Origin: Thiodiazotropha sp040506275
GTDB taxonomy: Bacteria; Pseudomonadota; Gammaproteobacteria; Chromatiales; Chromatiaceae
Length of the DNA: 64,000 bases
Direction: 5' to 3'
Assembly (NCBI GenBank): GCA_040506275.1
Contig: JBEVXD010000010.1
Location: 1 to 64,000, forward strand
The translations under genes were made by a program, and so were the position numbers. Positions 17,021-25,564 of this stretch are shown here, one piece after another (position 1 is the stretch's first letter; every line of letters begins with the position of its first letter). The notes beneath the pieces are model-generated. The model saw only the letters and a program-made list of their open reading frames with translations, was not told where the DNA came from and ran no database searches.

Positions 17021-18854
17021 AGATCAGTGTCGACCAGAGACTCTCGAAATCAGAATCATCCTCTAAATCGTCCTGATCATCCTTGTTGGTAGAAGATGCA
17101 TTTTCATCCAGGTGAACAAATTGAAATTGTGAGATGGAACCACTCGACTCCAGCAGTCGTGTAAGTTTAATCTCCTGGGTGTTTTCACCATCATTGATCA
17201 ATAGGGTCTTACCTAAGCTGAATGGGTAAGAGGGGCAAATTAAACTGGTTGGTTGACCCGAGGTACCAACCTCAGGCAGTAGCAGACACTTTTCCATCTG
17301 GCTCTTTTTTTGTTCTGCAAGCTTTGCTGTTACAGACATCGCGTTTGGCGCGATCATTTGTATACCAACCTGCATTGAATTAGCTTCACCACTGCGCATC
17401 CAACGAACCATACCAACCCCAAACTGGGCTGCTGACATGGCCGATTGAACGCCAATCAACTCACCGACCTGTATCTTGGGAATGTCATGACCACGCCAGT
17501 CCAGGCAGTAGCCGCCTGCACTCTCATTAATCGTAGTGAACAAGCAGGTGGCACTATCCAATTGCTGATCTTTGTCGTCTTGCCAGATCTCAACTTTTGG
17601 TTCACTGTTGATTTCGCCAACATCTGTGGTACTCGGCCCAAACTCCTCAAAATTCCCACGGCGGGGATTGTATGAGGCGATATCCATAGGCTGCAGGGAG
17701 AATCTCGACTCTACATGCATCTCATTACCATGGGCAAATTGTGCATCAATCCAGGTCGCTTCATTCTCCTCTTCTTCATCACTTAGAGAAGAGGTTGTGT
17801 CACCCAGGTTGATCAATTTATGGACAGAACGAAGGCCGACAGCAATACGAAGTTCAAAATTGAGTTTTGTGCGAACAAAAGCGCGTTTCTGGGCTTTTGA
17901 CCAGAGCATGATGAGCTGTCGGACGACCACTTTGTCCAGTTCGCCAATTCCCTCTAGGGTCTGGCTAGGTTCTTCTGATTCAGTGAATTGTTCACGCATC
18001 AGCTGCAGAAGCTGTGAGGCCTCCAGGATTAGCTGATATTTCGTTTCTGCGTCATTGGCCCTGGTTTCATGACTTGGAGCCAGATCAGTATCCTGTCGAA
18101 TGGTGATAGAGCTCTCTTCAGGTGCCTCTTCAAAGCCGTACAGAGTGGTATAACGACTCCAGTTCATCAGCGTATCGAAGATCTTTATGTTTTCTTTCTG
18201 TCGCGTCTTATAAGGGGAAGCGAGTGAGAAAAGCAGGCAGCGTGTGTAGTTTTGGTCAATGGTGGTCTGTTTGTTGGATGACTCAAGAGGATCACTGACT
18301 GAATTTGAACCGATATCATACCGCTTGGCTAACCGGTGCAGAACATGCAACTCATGCCAGGTTCGTTTCGGGTAAGGGTCATAGACGATTACAGAGAGTA
18401 ATATGACTTTCGCCAAATAGGTAATACAGCGGTGAATAGCCTGAGAGAGAAGGGCTCGGTCAATACCCCCCTGTTGATTGGTCAGGAGGTCTACGATTAC
18501 CGCTTTGTAGGCCGTAGCCATTCCACTGTGGAGTTCCCTGTTCAAGTTAGCAATCTTGTGTGATTTTTCGCTAAGGGGGAAGCGCGTGCCCAAATAGTGC
18601 TTATTCAGACTGGTGGCTACATAGGCCAGCGGCTCACGGAAGCTTTCGATGCTGAGTAGTCTCTGTTTTGCCGGAATAGAGGTTCGGTTAAAGGCGCGCA
18701 ATGCCTGGAATATCTGGCGCGAGGTTTCACCAACATTGGCCATAGGCAACTCTTTGGCCCAAGCTGCGACTTGTTTTTCACTGAGGTAAAAGGGCTCACC
18801 AGACGGGGAAGATTGCTCTGGTATTCTTAAGCCTATTGGGTTGGGTGTTGCCAT
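17019..18854 (-). CDS. Large cytoplasmic protein with PilZ-like C-terminal part
   Basis: 611 residues, no exact family name recognised. The N-terminal ~250 residues are helical (FQALRAFNRTSIPAKQRLLSIESFREPLAYV; HKIANLNRELHSGMATAYKAVI) and a middle helical region follows. The C-terminal part (about 430–520) has a beta-rich section with INESAGGYCLDWRG, VGELIGV, GVGMVRWMR and VGIQMIAPNA. That section mimics the (D/N)xSxxG…G signature and strand order of PilZ c-di-GMP-binding domains. The upstream RxxxR motif needed for c-di-GMP binding is not obvious, so binding is uncertain. An acidic tail (NKDDQDDLEDDSDFE) ends the protein. A signalling or chaperone-like role linked to c-di-GMP is inference. 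Confidence 0.62.
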   Translation of the reverse strand: MATPNPIGLRIPEQSSPSGEPFYLSEKQVAAWAKELPMANVGETSRQIFQALRAFNRTSIPAKQRLLSIESFREPLAYVATSLNKHYLGTRFPLSEKSHKIANLNRELHSGMATAYKAVIVDLLTNQQGGIDRALLSQAIHRCITYLAKVILLSVIVYDPYPKRTWHELHVLHRLAKRYDIGSNSVSDPLESSNKQTTIDQNYTRCLLFSLASPYKTRQKENIKIFDTLMNWSRYTTLYGFEEAPEESSITIRQDTDLAPSHETRANDAETKYQLILEASQLLQLMREQFTESEEPSQTLEGIGELDKVVVRQLIMLWSKAQKRAFVRTKLNFELRIAVGLRSVHKLINLGDTTSSLSDEEEENEATWIDAQFAHGNEMHVESRFSLQPMDIASYNPRRGNFEEFGPSTTDVGEINSEPKVEIWQDDKDQQLDSATCLFTTINESAGGYCLDWRGHDIPKIQVGELIGVQSAMSAAQFGVGMVRWMRSGEANSMQVGIQMIAPNAMSVTAKLAEQKKSQMEKCLLLPEVGTSGQPTSLICPSYPFSLGKTLLINDGENTQEIKLTRLLESSGSISQFQFVHLDENASSTNKDDQDDLEDDSDFESLWSTLI

Positions 18855-19677
18855 ATTTATTGCGCCACTGAATTTAACTGTTGCTCTATATGTATAAGGT
18901 TAGACTAGTCACATTTTCCGGTAGATTCACTGATTTGGCACAATCACAAGGATTAATGCGGTTAGGAGATCTGAATTTATGCAATACACGTACACAGTAA
19001 TGCTATTGGGGTATCGTGTTGAGATCTCCGAGGGAGTGCACCTGCGGGACGGTATGTGCGTGTACCTTGTTCATCCATGAGCCAGAAATCCGTTTACATC
19101 ATCGTGGCAAAAAATACAGATATTGTGAACATTTGTAAATAACCTTGTATTTTTTGTGTAAAGCGCTGTCCATTTTGTGACTACTTCCGTGTGAATATGA
19201 TAACTAACTGATAAATATATAAATAATTCTATTCTTGGGTGTAAGCTTTTACAAATATATGCCCTCTATTTAAGGATTGCAATAGATCCTTAAATTCCTG
19301 AAATTAAACAATGATCATGCTGTGGACATTGAGTCGAGGTTTATTGCTTTCGTTATTGAATACTCAAGCGGATTTCAGCTCAGAGTTCCCTTTGTATTGA
19401 GACTAGATTCAGGCGCAAGTCAATCAGAACCACCTAACGATTGAAATATTGTCAGCCGAATAGCGATGGACTCATTTTTTGAGCTTTACGCCTAGTTTTC
19501 TCAAATTTAAAAAAACTGGTGTCTCCAGCTCTATTTTGGGGATAACAATAGATTGGGTAGGGCGTCATTCAGGAGAGAATGTGGCAAAAAATAATCTATT
19601 AGGTCTTCGGATTTTCGGTTGATGATCAGAATGCAAACGAATATGGTGATGAGATGACATTGAGCGGATTCGAGTAA
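18855..19677. other. Long AT-rich intergenic region, no gene seen
   Basis: 823 bp between the divergent PilZ-like and GST-like genes. No frame with a ribosome site and plausible composition was found, and no tRNA-like or repeat signature. A small GTAAGC/TTTTAC-like hairpin lies near 19241–19252. It probably carries promoters for both genes and possibly an unrecognised small RNA. Confidence 0.45.
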
Positions 19678-20340
19678 ATGAGTTTAAAAATAAAACTAGT
19701 CAGCTTTGTATTGTGCCCATTTGTGCAGCGGTCAGTTATTTTGCTGCGTGAGAAGCAAATCGATTTTGATCTGGAATATATTAGTCTGGATGAGCCACCT
19801 GAGTGGTTTTTACGGCTTTCACCAACTGGAAAGGTACCCTTAATGCTGGTGAATGACTCTGTCTTGTTCGAGTCATCAGTGATCTTGGATTTTCTTGATG
19901 AATCTTTTTCACCAAGGCTTCATCCAGTCGATATTCTGAAACGTGCGCAGCACAAGTCGTGGATTGAGTATGGTTCCACGCTGTTGATGGGCATGCACGC
20001 CATGGCGATGGCGACTGACCATAAGACTTTTATTGAGAAAAAAGAATCATTCGAAAAGGAGATAGAGCGTTTGGATGAGCCGCTAAAAGCTGGGTTGTTT
20101 GGCGAAGCAGAAGTTTTTACCCTAGTTGATGCGGCGATTGCACCACTGTTTATGCGCCTCGACTACCACCAGCAGTTCAATCAGGAGGGGGAGGTTCAGA
20201 TGCCTGCTGCTGTATCCCTATGGGCTCAGAGACTGCTAAAACACCCCTCAGTTCAAGCATCTGTTGTTGATGACTTTTCGGTTCGATACAAAGATTTTCT
20301 TCTTGAAAAAAAGAGCTGGTTGCTCACGAGGACAGGTTAA
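19678..20340 (+). CDS. Glutathione S-transferase family protein (SspA-like)
   Basis: 220 residues. A thioredoxin-like N-terminal domain has the CPFVQRS active-site helix, LSPTGKVPLM with the cis-proline, and FESSVILDFLDE for glutathione contact. An all-helical C-terminal domain follows (LVDAAIAPLFMRL). Length and motifs fit either a GST or a stringent-starvation protein A homologue; SspA proper usually sits next to sspB and rpsI/rplM, which are absent here, so a GST is more likely. The substrate is unknown. Confidence 0.83.
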   Translation: MSLKIKLVSFVLCPFVQRSVILLREKQIDFDLEYISLDEPPEWFLRLSPTGKVPLMLVNDSVLFESSVILDFLDESFSPRLHPVDILKRAQHKSWIEYGSTLLMGMHAMAMATDHKTFIEKKESFEKEIERLDEPLKAGLFGEAEVFTLVDAAIAPLFMRLDYHQQFNQEGEVQMPAAVSLWAQRLLKHPSVQASVVDDFSVRYKDFLLEKKSWLLTRTG

Positions 20341-20460
20341 AGCATAAGCTGGATTGCAATTGTTCAGCACTCTTGATGACTATGTTTGTAAAGTAAACGG
20401 GTCTCTATCCCATTTATCCTGCATGGATGTTGAGGGTAAATCCTATGTTAAGTTCGCAGT

Positions 20461-21912
20461 ATGGAGTTCTCTAACAGCTATACAGCTCTTGGCACTGCTT
20501 TTTATAAAAGTGTTCCACCAGAGCCGGTAAAAGATCCCAGACTTTTTCTATGGAACGGTCAGCTGGCAGAAGATTTACAGTTGGGTGAAATCGGTGATCC
20601 ACCCTCTGAACAGTTGGTCTATGCCCTATCGGGTAACTCAATTCTGCCAGGGTCGGAGCCTATTGCGCTCGCTTATGCGGGTCATCAATTCGGAAACTTC
20701 GTTCCTCAGTTGGGAGATGGTAGAGCGCACCTGTTAGGTGAAATAGTTGATCGGGCAGGTGAGTGGAGAGATGTTCAGCTTAAAGGCTCAGGTCCAACGC
20801 CGTTTTCAAGAAGTGGTGATGGTCGATATGCACTAGGGCCAGCTATTCGTGAGTTCATCATGGGTGAAGCCATGCATGCTATGGGAATTCCTACAACCCG
20901 TAGTTTAGCAGTGACCACTTCCTCTGAAATTGTTTTTCGTGAAACAGCCCAGCAAGGTGCAGTACTTACCCGTATTGCTGCGAGTCACCTGCGTGTTGGC
21001 AGTTTCGAATATTTCGCGGCCAGGCAAAACCACCAGGCACTCGAACAGCTTTGTGATTACGCAATTCATCGGCACTATCCAGAACTTCAAGAGCATGATG
21101 ACGAGCGATTCATTTTACTTCTCGAGAAGGTAATGAAACGCCAAATAGATCTGGTAGTTGAATGGATGCGGGTAGGATTCATTCATGGTGTTATGAATAC
21201 TGATAACACGGCAATATCTGGTGAGACAATCGATTATGGTCCTTGTGCCATGATGGGAACTTATAACCCGAATACGGTTTTCAGCTCGATTGATAGGCAG
21301 GGTCGTTATGCGTTCGGTAATCAACCCTCAATGGCACAGTGGAATATGGCACGTTTTGCCGAAGCCATATTGCCGGTGATCGATGACGATGAAAAAAAAG
21401 CAATCGAGAAAGCTAGTGATTGTCTGGCCCTCTTTCCTGGATTATTCAAGGATAGCTATTATCAGATGATGGCCAGAAAAATTGGAATCAGCCAAATCAA
21501 GTCATCAGACCAGACACTGATATCCAGCCTGTTGGACAGGCTGAAAAATCAGCGGCTCGATTATACCGGGAGTTTTGATCGATTGACCCGCTCTCTAACT
21601 TCCCAGACAGATGAGATTGCGCTGCGGAATGAACTGGATGACTGGTACAGCGAATGGCGTACACGCTTGCAGCAACAAACCCTAGAGATCAATCCTCAAG
21701 AGGTTATGCAGCAGGCCAACCCGATTGTCATCCCGAGAAATCAACATATGGAAAGAGTCATTCAATCCTGCACCCAAGAAGGGGATGCCGGGGCTGCTGA
21801 GCACTTCCTCGATGTATTGCTTTCACCTTATGACTTAACTGAAAATACACCGTCATACCAGACCTCTTTACCAGATGAGGATCTGGGATATCGCACGTTT
21901 TGTGGTACCTGA
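20461..21912 (+). CDS. selO: Protein adenylyltransferase SelO (YdiU)
   Basis: 483 residues, close to E. coli YdiU (478). Pseudokinase-fold enzyme that transfers AMP from ATP to Ser/Thr/Tyr of target proteins, linked to oxidative-stress redox control. Family signatures are clear: ALAYAGHQFGNFVPQLGDGRA, LKGSGPTPFSR, GRYALGPAIREFIMGEAMHAMGIPTTRSL, RVGSFEYFA, HGVMNTDNTAISGETIDYGPCAMM. The protein ends FCGT, so a cysteine occupies the third position from the end, where animal SelO carries selenocysteine. The start ATG at 20461 has only a weak ribosome site. The gene stands alone. Confidence 0.93.
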   Translation: MEFSNSYTALGTAFYKSVPPEPVKDPRLFLWNGQLAEDLQLGEIGDPPSEQLVYALSGNSILPGSEPIALAYAGHQFGNFVPQLGDGRAHLLGEIVDRAGEWRDVQLKGSGPTPFSRSGDGRYALGPAIREFIMGEAMHAMGIPTTRSLAVTTSSEIVFRETAQQGAVLTRIAASHLRVGSFEYFAARQNHQALEQLCDYAIHRHYPELQEHDDERFILLLEKVMKRQIDLVVEWMRVGFIHGVMNTDNTAISGETIDYGPCAMMGTYNPNTVFSSIDRQGRYAFGNQPSMAQWNMARFAEAILPVIDDDEKKAIEKASDCLALFPGLFKDSYYQMMARKIGISQIKSSDQTLISSLLDRLKNQRLDYTGSFDRLTRSLTSQTDEIALRNELDDWYSEWRTRLQQQTLEINPQEVMQQANPIVIPRNQHMERVIQSCTQEGDAGAAEHFLDVLLSPYDLTENTPSYQTSLPDEDLGYRTFCGT

Positions 21913-22092
21913 CTTTGGGTGCGGAGCTCGTCCACTCTTGGTGTGGAAGCCGCTACAGGTGTGCCTGATATCCACACCATCGATTCCAATCACAGTTCAG
22001 GTTACTCATTCTGGTTTGTGGTGTTAGGTGTTTTTTAAATGGTTATGCGCTGAGACATGGCTTACGCTGGTTATAGCGTCTTTTTGAGCGCT

Positions 22093-22118
22093 GTAGGGTG
22101 GGGCCATGGCCCCACCAT
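22093..22118. repeat. GTAGGGTG-type palindrome
   Basis: Perfect self-complementary core GTGGGGCCATGGCCCCAC flanked by GTAGG… and …CAT. The flanks and layout match the palindromes in the 432-bp array and at 54963–54986, but the stem sequence differs, so it is a related but diverged member. Located between the convergent selO and dsbA genes. Confidence 0.7.
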
Positions 22119-22151
22119 TCACGACGAGAATATAGATTGCAGTGCTGACTA

Positions 22152-22781
22152 TCAGGGTGTCTTCGTTTTGTTCTCTTCGGCGACTAGCTGGCTCACAATC
22201 TCAAACATTTTGCTGTAGGTGCCTGCACGGCTTCCGCTGGTGAGGTACTTACCGTTGATAGCCACGGCTGGTACGCCATCAAGCTGATAACGTTGGCCAA
22301 GCTTTTTAGCATTTTGTACCTTGACGTAGACGCCGAATGAATTCCACGCGTCAGTAAACTTCTCTTTGTCCACGCCCTGTTCAACGGCGAAGTCGATGAG
22401 TGCATTCTTGTCGAAGATTTTTCTTTTCTTATCGTGAATGGCAGAAAATAGTGGTGTATGCAGCTTGTCGGTCAAACCGAGAATTTCAGCGGTATAGTAG
22501 AATTGTGCGTGGGCGGTCCAGCGACTGTTGAGTGGTGCGGGAACACGAATAAACTCCACATTCTCAGGTTTACTCTTGAGCCACTCTTCCAAATCGGGTT
22601 CCATGTGGTAGCAGTGGGGGCAGCCATACCAAAAGAATTCAAGGACTTCCACCTTGCCTTCAGGTGTGGACGTAGCCACAGGTGGGTCGACCGGATCCCA
22701 TCCTTCACCCCATTCGGCGGCAAATGCAGTCTGAGCGGTCACAAGCAGTAGAAGTGTTATTAGTCTATTTATTAAGGGCAT
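22152..22781 (-). CDS. dsbA: Thiol:disulfide interchange protein DsbA
   Basis: 209 residues with a Sec signal peptide (INRLITLLLLVTAQTAFAA), then the DsbA fold: FFWYGCPHC redox site (C54-P-H-C57), an inserted helical domain, and GVPAVAINGKYL with the cis-proline. It introduces disulfide bonds into exported proteins in the periplasm and is re-oxidised by DsbB (not in the window). E. coli DsbA has the same CPHC motif and 208 residues. Confidence 0.93.
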   Translation of the reverse strand: MPLINRLITLLLLVTAQTAFAAEWGEGWDPVDPPVATSTPEGKVEVLEFFWYGCPHCYHMEPDLEEWLKSKPENVEFIRVPAPLNSRWTAHAQFYYTAEILGLTDKLHTPLFSAIHDKKRKIFDKNALIDFAVEQGVDKEKFTDAWNSFGVYVKVQNAKKLGQRYQLDGVPAVAINGKYLTSGSRAGTYSKMFEIVSQLVAEENKTKTP

Positions 22782-22926
22782 AATCTGTCCTTCAGAATGT
22801 TGTCATGTTGTGTTAGGAACAAATCCTATTGAATCCTGTTAGAAATTTGAATAGCAGTATGGTTCCCGGTACGGTATGTCTAATTGGTTAAAACCAGGTT
22901 GAAATATCCTGTGCGAGTTGTGATTC

Positions 22927-23187
22927 ATGGGAAATAAACAGATAGATCAATATGTCGAGATACTGTGCCAAAAAGGTTGCAGATCAGTCCGTGAAGACAT
23001 TCAATTGTTGGAACAAGGGGTGATCTTACCTGAATTAGAGGTATTGGACGACCTGTCCAGGCAGAAGGTTCTCAAAGAATTGCGTGCCATTATGGCTGTC
23101 TATGGCGACAGCTGCCCTGTAGAATTCCCTTCAGATATTGGATTAAGTGGTTTAAAGCATGGCAAACACGAAAAGAAGACTAGGTAA
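22927..23187 (+). CDS. Small protein of unknown function, overlapping the SET gene
   Basis: 86 residues, mostly helical and charged: YVEILCQKGCRSVREDI, LELEVLDDLSRQKVLKELRAIMAVYG. No signal or membrane segment. ATG 22927 follows GAGTTGTGATTC without a strong Shine-Dalgarno. Its 3' end overlaps the SET-domain gene by 29 bp, pointing to coupled expression and possibly a partner or substrate role. Family not recognised. Confidence 0.66.
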   Translation: MGNKQIDQYVEILCQKGCRSVREDIQLLEQGVILPELEVLDDLSRQKVLKELRAIMAVYGDSCPVEFPSDIGLSGLKHGKHEKKTR

Positions 23188-23491
23188 TATTGTCTACAAA
23201 GCTCCATCTGAGATACATGGTACCGGGTTGTTTGCCAAGGTGTCGATTCCGAAGGGAGACTATATAGGAACCTACGAAGGCCCGGCCGCGAAACGTGATG
23301 GTACCTATGTGCTCTGGGTGTTCGAAGATGAGAAAAAGCCAATTGGGCGTAGCGGGAGAAATCTACTGCGTTACCTGAACCATCATGATAAGGGCAATGC
23401 TGAATTTGACGGTTTTGATCTGTTTGCCTTGAAGAATATTCAGCCCGATGATGAGATTACCTTCGACTATGGTGGATGGGAAGAGGAGTAA
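23159..23491 (+). CDS. Bacterial SET-domain protein
   Basis: 110 residues, consisting almost only of a minimal SET domain: SEIHGTGLFAKVSIPKGDYIGTYEG (N-SET), RYLNHHDKGNAEFDG (N74-H-H…N80, the SAM-binding NH motif), and DEITFDYG (99–105, with the catalytic Tyr). SET enzymes transfer methyl groups from S-adenosylmethionine to protein lysines; in bacteria targets are mostly unknown. It lacks the pre/post-SET cysteines of eukaryotic enzymes. The start lies inside the preceding small gene. Confidence 0.83.
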   Translation: MANTKRRLGNIVYKAPSEIHGTGLFAKVSIPKGDYIGTYEGPAAKRDGTYVLWVFEDEKKPIGRSGRNLLRYLNHHDKGNAEFDGFDLFALKNIQPDDEITFDYGGWEEE

Positions 23492-23546
23492 CGCCCCCCG
23501 TACTCCGGATATCAGCAGAAGATTTCAAAATCCAAGGAACCTCCTG

Positions 23547-25298
23547 TCATGGGTTCAGAGGCACCAGCATGCTCTCCTTATCCGCTACGTGCCTGGGGCT
23601 TTCAGAGTTGCTCTCCTCGATGAGTTGTTCAACCTGATGATCCGACCAGCTTGATTCAGAGGTTGGGCTGTATAAAGCGCGTTCCAGGGCGTTTACCGCC
23701 GAGGCCAGCTCAAGATTACAGCGTCTGGCAAGTCGATTCAGGTTGTTAGGTGGATTGTCAGGCCAGGTGAGTTGAGCCCAAGCTAACCAGGCAGTTCGAG
23801 CCTTGACAGCATCTTGCTGCTGATATGCGCTGGCTAACTGTACTACTACCTCTTTCAGCTCATCCTTGCGTCTATCAGTCTTAGCTGGTTTGGGCGGGAT
23901 TTCATTGTTAACTGCTTCTTTACTTCGACTGCTTCTCCACCAGGCGAACATAGTCAGCAGCCATGCCAACCCAAGCAGTGTGGCTAGCCAGTAGGATTCA
24001 GGCTCGGTTTTTTCAGGATCACTCACTGTCTGAGGTGTTGAGTCACCCTGAGGTGTATCTTGAACCACTAAATCCTGGTTTTGAGAACTGACAGTAATCG
24101 ATGGGTTAGGCATGAAACTGATCTCTCGGGCGGGTAGACGGGCGATCTCCTGTTTTCGGGTTTCAGTGTTCCACCAGGGGATCTCCATGGCGGGTAGTGT
24201 ATAGCTCCCTGCATCAGTCGCTATCAGGGTAAGGCTTTGCTGCAAGGTGCTGCTGATGCCTGAACGGCTGGTTTTGTCATTTAGATGGGGGCGCTCTGGA
24301 TAGAGCTTGATACCTGGGGGTACGGTCTGCTCCAGAGTTGGTAATTGGTTCGACAATATACCATCAGCGACAATCATCACGTGTCGAGTAATGGGTTTAC
24401 CGGCTATCACCAGTTCGTTTTCATCAATTCCGCGCTCGACGATCTGCAAGTTTTTTGCAGGTAGCCAGCGATCTCCTGAAAAAGAGTCTGGAATCGGTAG
24501 GATCTCAACAGAGATGCTGTTTGATTCGCCGCGGATGATTCGACTGGTCTGTTGTTGGGATGGGAATGAGTTACTGAAAAGTGACAGAAATGGATCACGG
24601 TTTCCGCCCGAATGACCGCGGAATTTTGCCTCGCTCAGGGTCAGTTTTCCTGCCTGACGGGCGAACAATGCATAGACTCGCTCTAAAACTCGGTACTCAA
24701 TGCCATCTTTCTGACTGGAGTAGCGTTCTTCATTGATCAGGCTGATCTGGGTATCGTTAAAAGATGCTTCCGGAGTCTCCAGACTCTCTCCCCTGACACC
24801 TGGTGCCTGGTAGAGTTTCAGGGTGAGAAGAATCTCCTCTTCGAGATAGGCTCTATCCTTGTTCAGGCTCAACTCAATCCTCACCAGATTTTCAGACTTC
24901 TGGGAAGCATCCTGAGGTTGATCAGTAACTTGCAGGGTCAGGGGAGAGGTAGTTTCATTGCCGATCGGAATAGCGGGAATTGATAACGATCCAGCCCGTT
25001 TAGGTAGTAGTGTGAGTCTGAGGGATCGTTTAGCCGACATTTGACCATTTATAACGGAGATGCTTTGTTGACTGGATCGATTTAAAATCTCAAAATCCTT
25101 CTCCAGCAGAGTTAGATCAGGATTTAGCTCCTGATCTCCTTTGATCTGGAGTGTGAGCTGAACCGGTTGATCCAGTCCGGTAGTTTGCTGTGAGAGAATA
25201 GCCTGAACATCCGCAAGCAGGTGAGGCGTGAAGAGGCTTAAGAGCAAGAGTATCAGGCTCCTACGAAGCAAGGTGTCGGTTTTTCTAAACTCTGGCAT
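23547..25298 (-). CDS. batD: BatD-like oxygen-tolerance protein
   Basis: 583 residues: signal peptide (RRSLILLLLSLFTPHLLA), several immunoglobulin-like beta domains (DQPVQLTLQIKGDQELNPDLTLLEKDFEILNRSSQQSISVINGQ; a second EEILLTLKLYQAPGVRGESLETPE), a C-terminal transmembrane helix (YWLATLLGLAWLLTMFAWW near 437–455) and a cytoplasmic helical tail with WLAWAQLTWPDNPPNNLNRLARR. This is the BatD layout. BatD normally sits with moxR, batA and batB (vWA proteins), none of which is adjacent here, so the gene is an orphan in this window. It is divergent from recJ. Confidence 0.85.
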   Translation of the reverse strand: MPEFRKTDTLLRRSLILLLLSLFTPHLLADVQAILSQQTTGLDQPVQLTLQIKGDQELNPDLTLLEKDFEILNRSSQQSISVINGQMSAKRSLRLTLLPKRAGSLSIPAIPIGNETTSPLTLQVTDQPQDASQKSENLVRIELSLNKDRAYLEEEILLTLKLYQAPGVRGESLETPEASFNDTQISLINEERYSSQKDGIEYRVLERVYALFARQAGKLTLSEAKFRGHSGGNRDPFLSLFSNSFPSQQQTSRIIRGESNSISVEILPIPDSFSGDRWLPAKNLQIVERGIDENELVIAGKPITRHVMIVADGILSNQLPTLEQTVPPGIKLYPERPHLNDKTSRSGISSTLQQSLTLIATDAGSYTLPAMEIPWWNTETRKQEIARLPAREISFMPNPSITVSSQNQDLVVQDTPQGDSTPQTVSDPEKTEPESYWLATLLGLAWLLTMFAWWRSSRSKEAVNNEIPPKPAKTDRRKDELKEVVVQLASAYQQQDAVKARTAWLAWAQLTWPDNPPNNLNRLARRCNLELASAVNALERALYSPTSESSWSDHQVEQLIEESNSESPRHVADKESMLVPLNP

Positions 25299-25564
25299 AG
25301 TCCTGGTTAGATCTTATTTACGCCATGGTGCCCGATGGTTCCATGGAAATAGATTTCCTTCTCCCAGTGCGGGAACAGTTTTGTCACGCTGGGGCATTAT
25401 TTTCAATCACCCCTTTAGAGAGGGGTGGCTAGCATAAGTTTCCGTGAGATTTTACAGATTTTTATCTATAGAATCTCGGCCCTGAAGATCTACCCTGGAG
25501 TGCGAATGTCATAGGGCAATTCCAGCGGGTAGAACGGGAGTTTTAATACAATATAGAAGCCTTT

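Noticed and set aside
19678..20340. True sspA
   Set aside because: The GST fold fits, but the sspB/rpsI/rplM neighbourhood is absent, so the gene symbol was not used.
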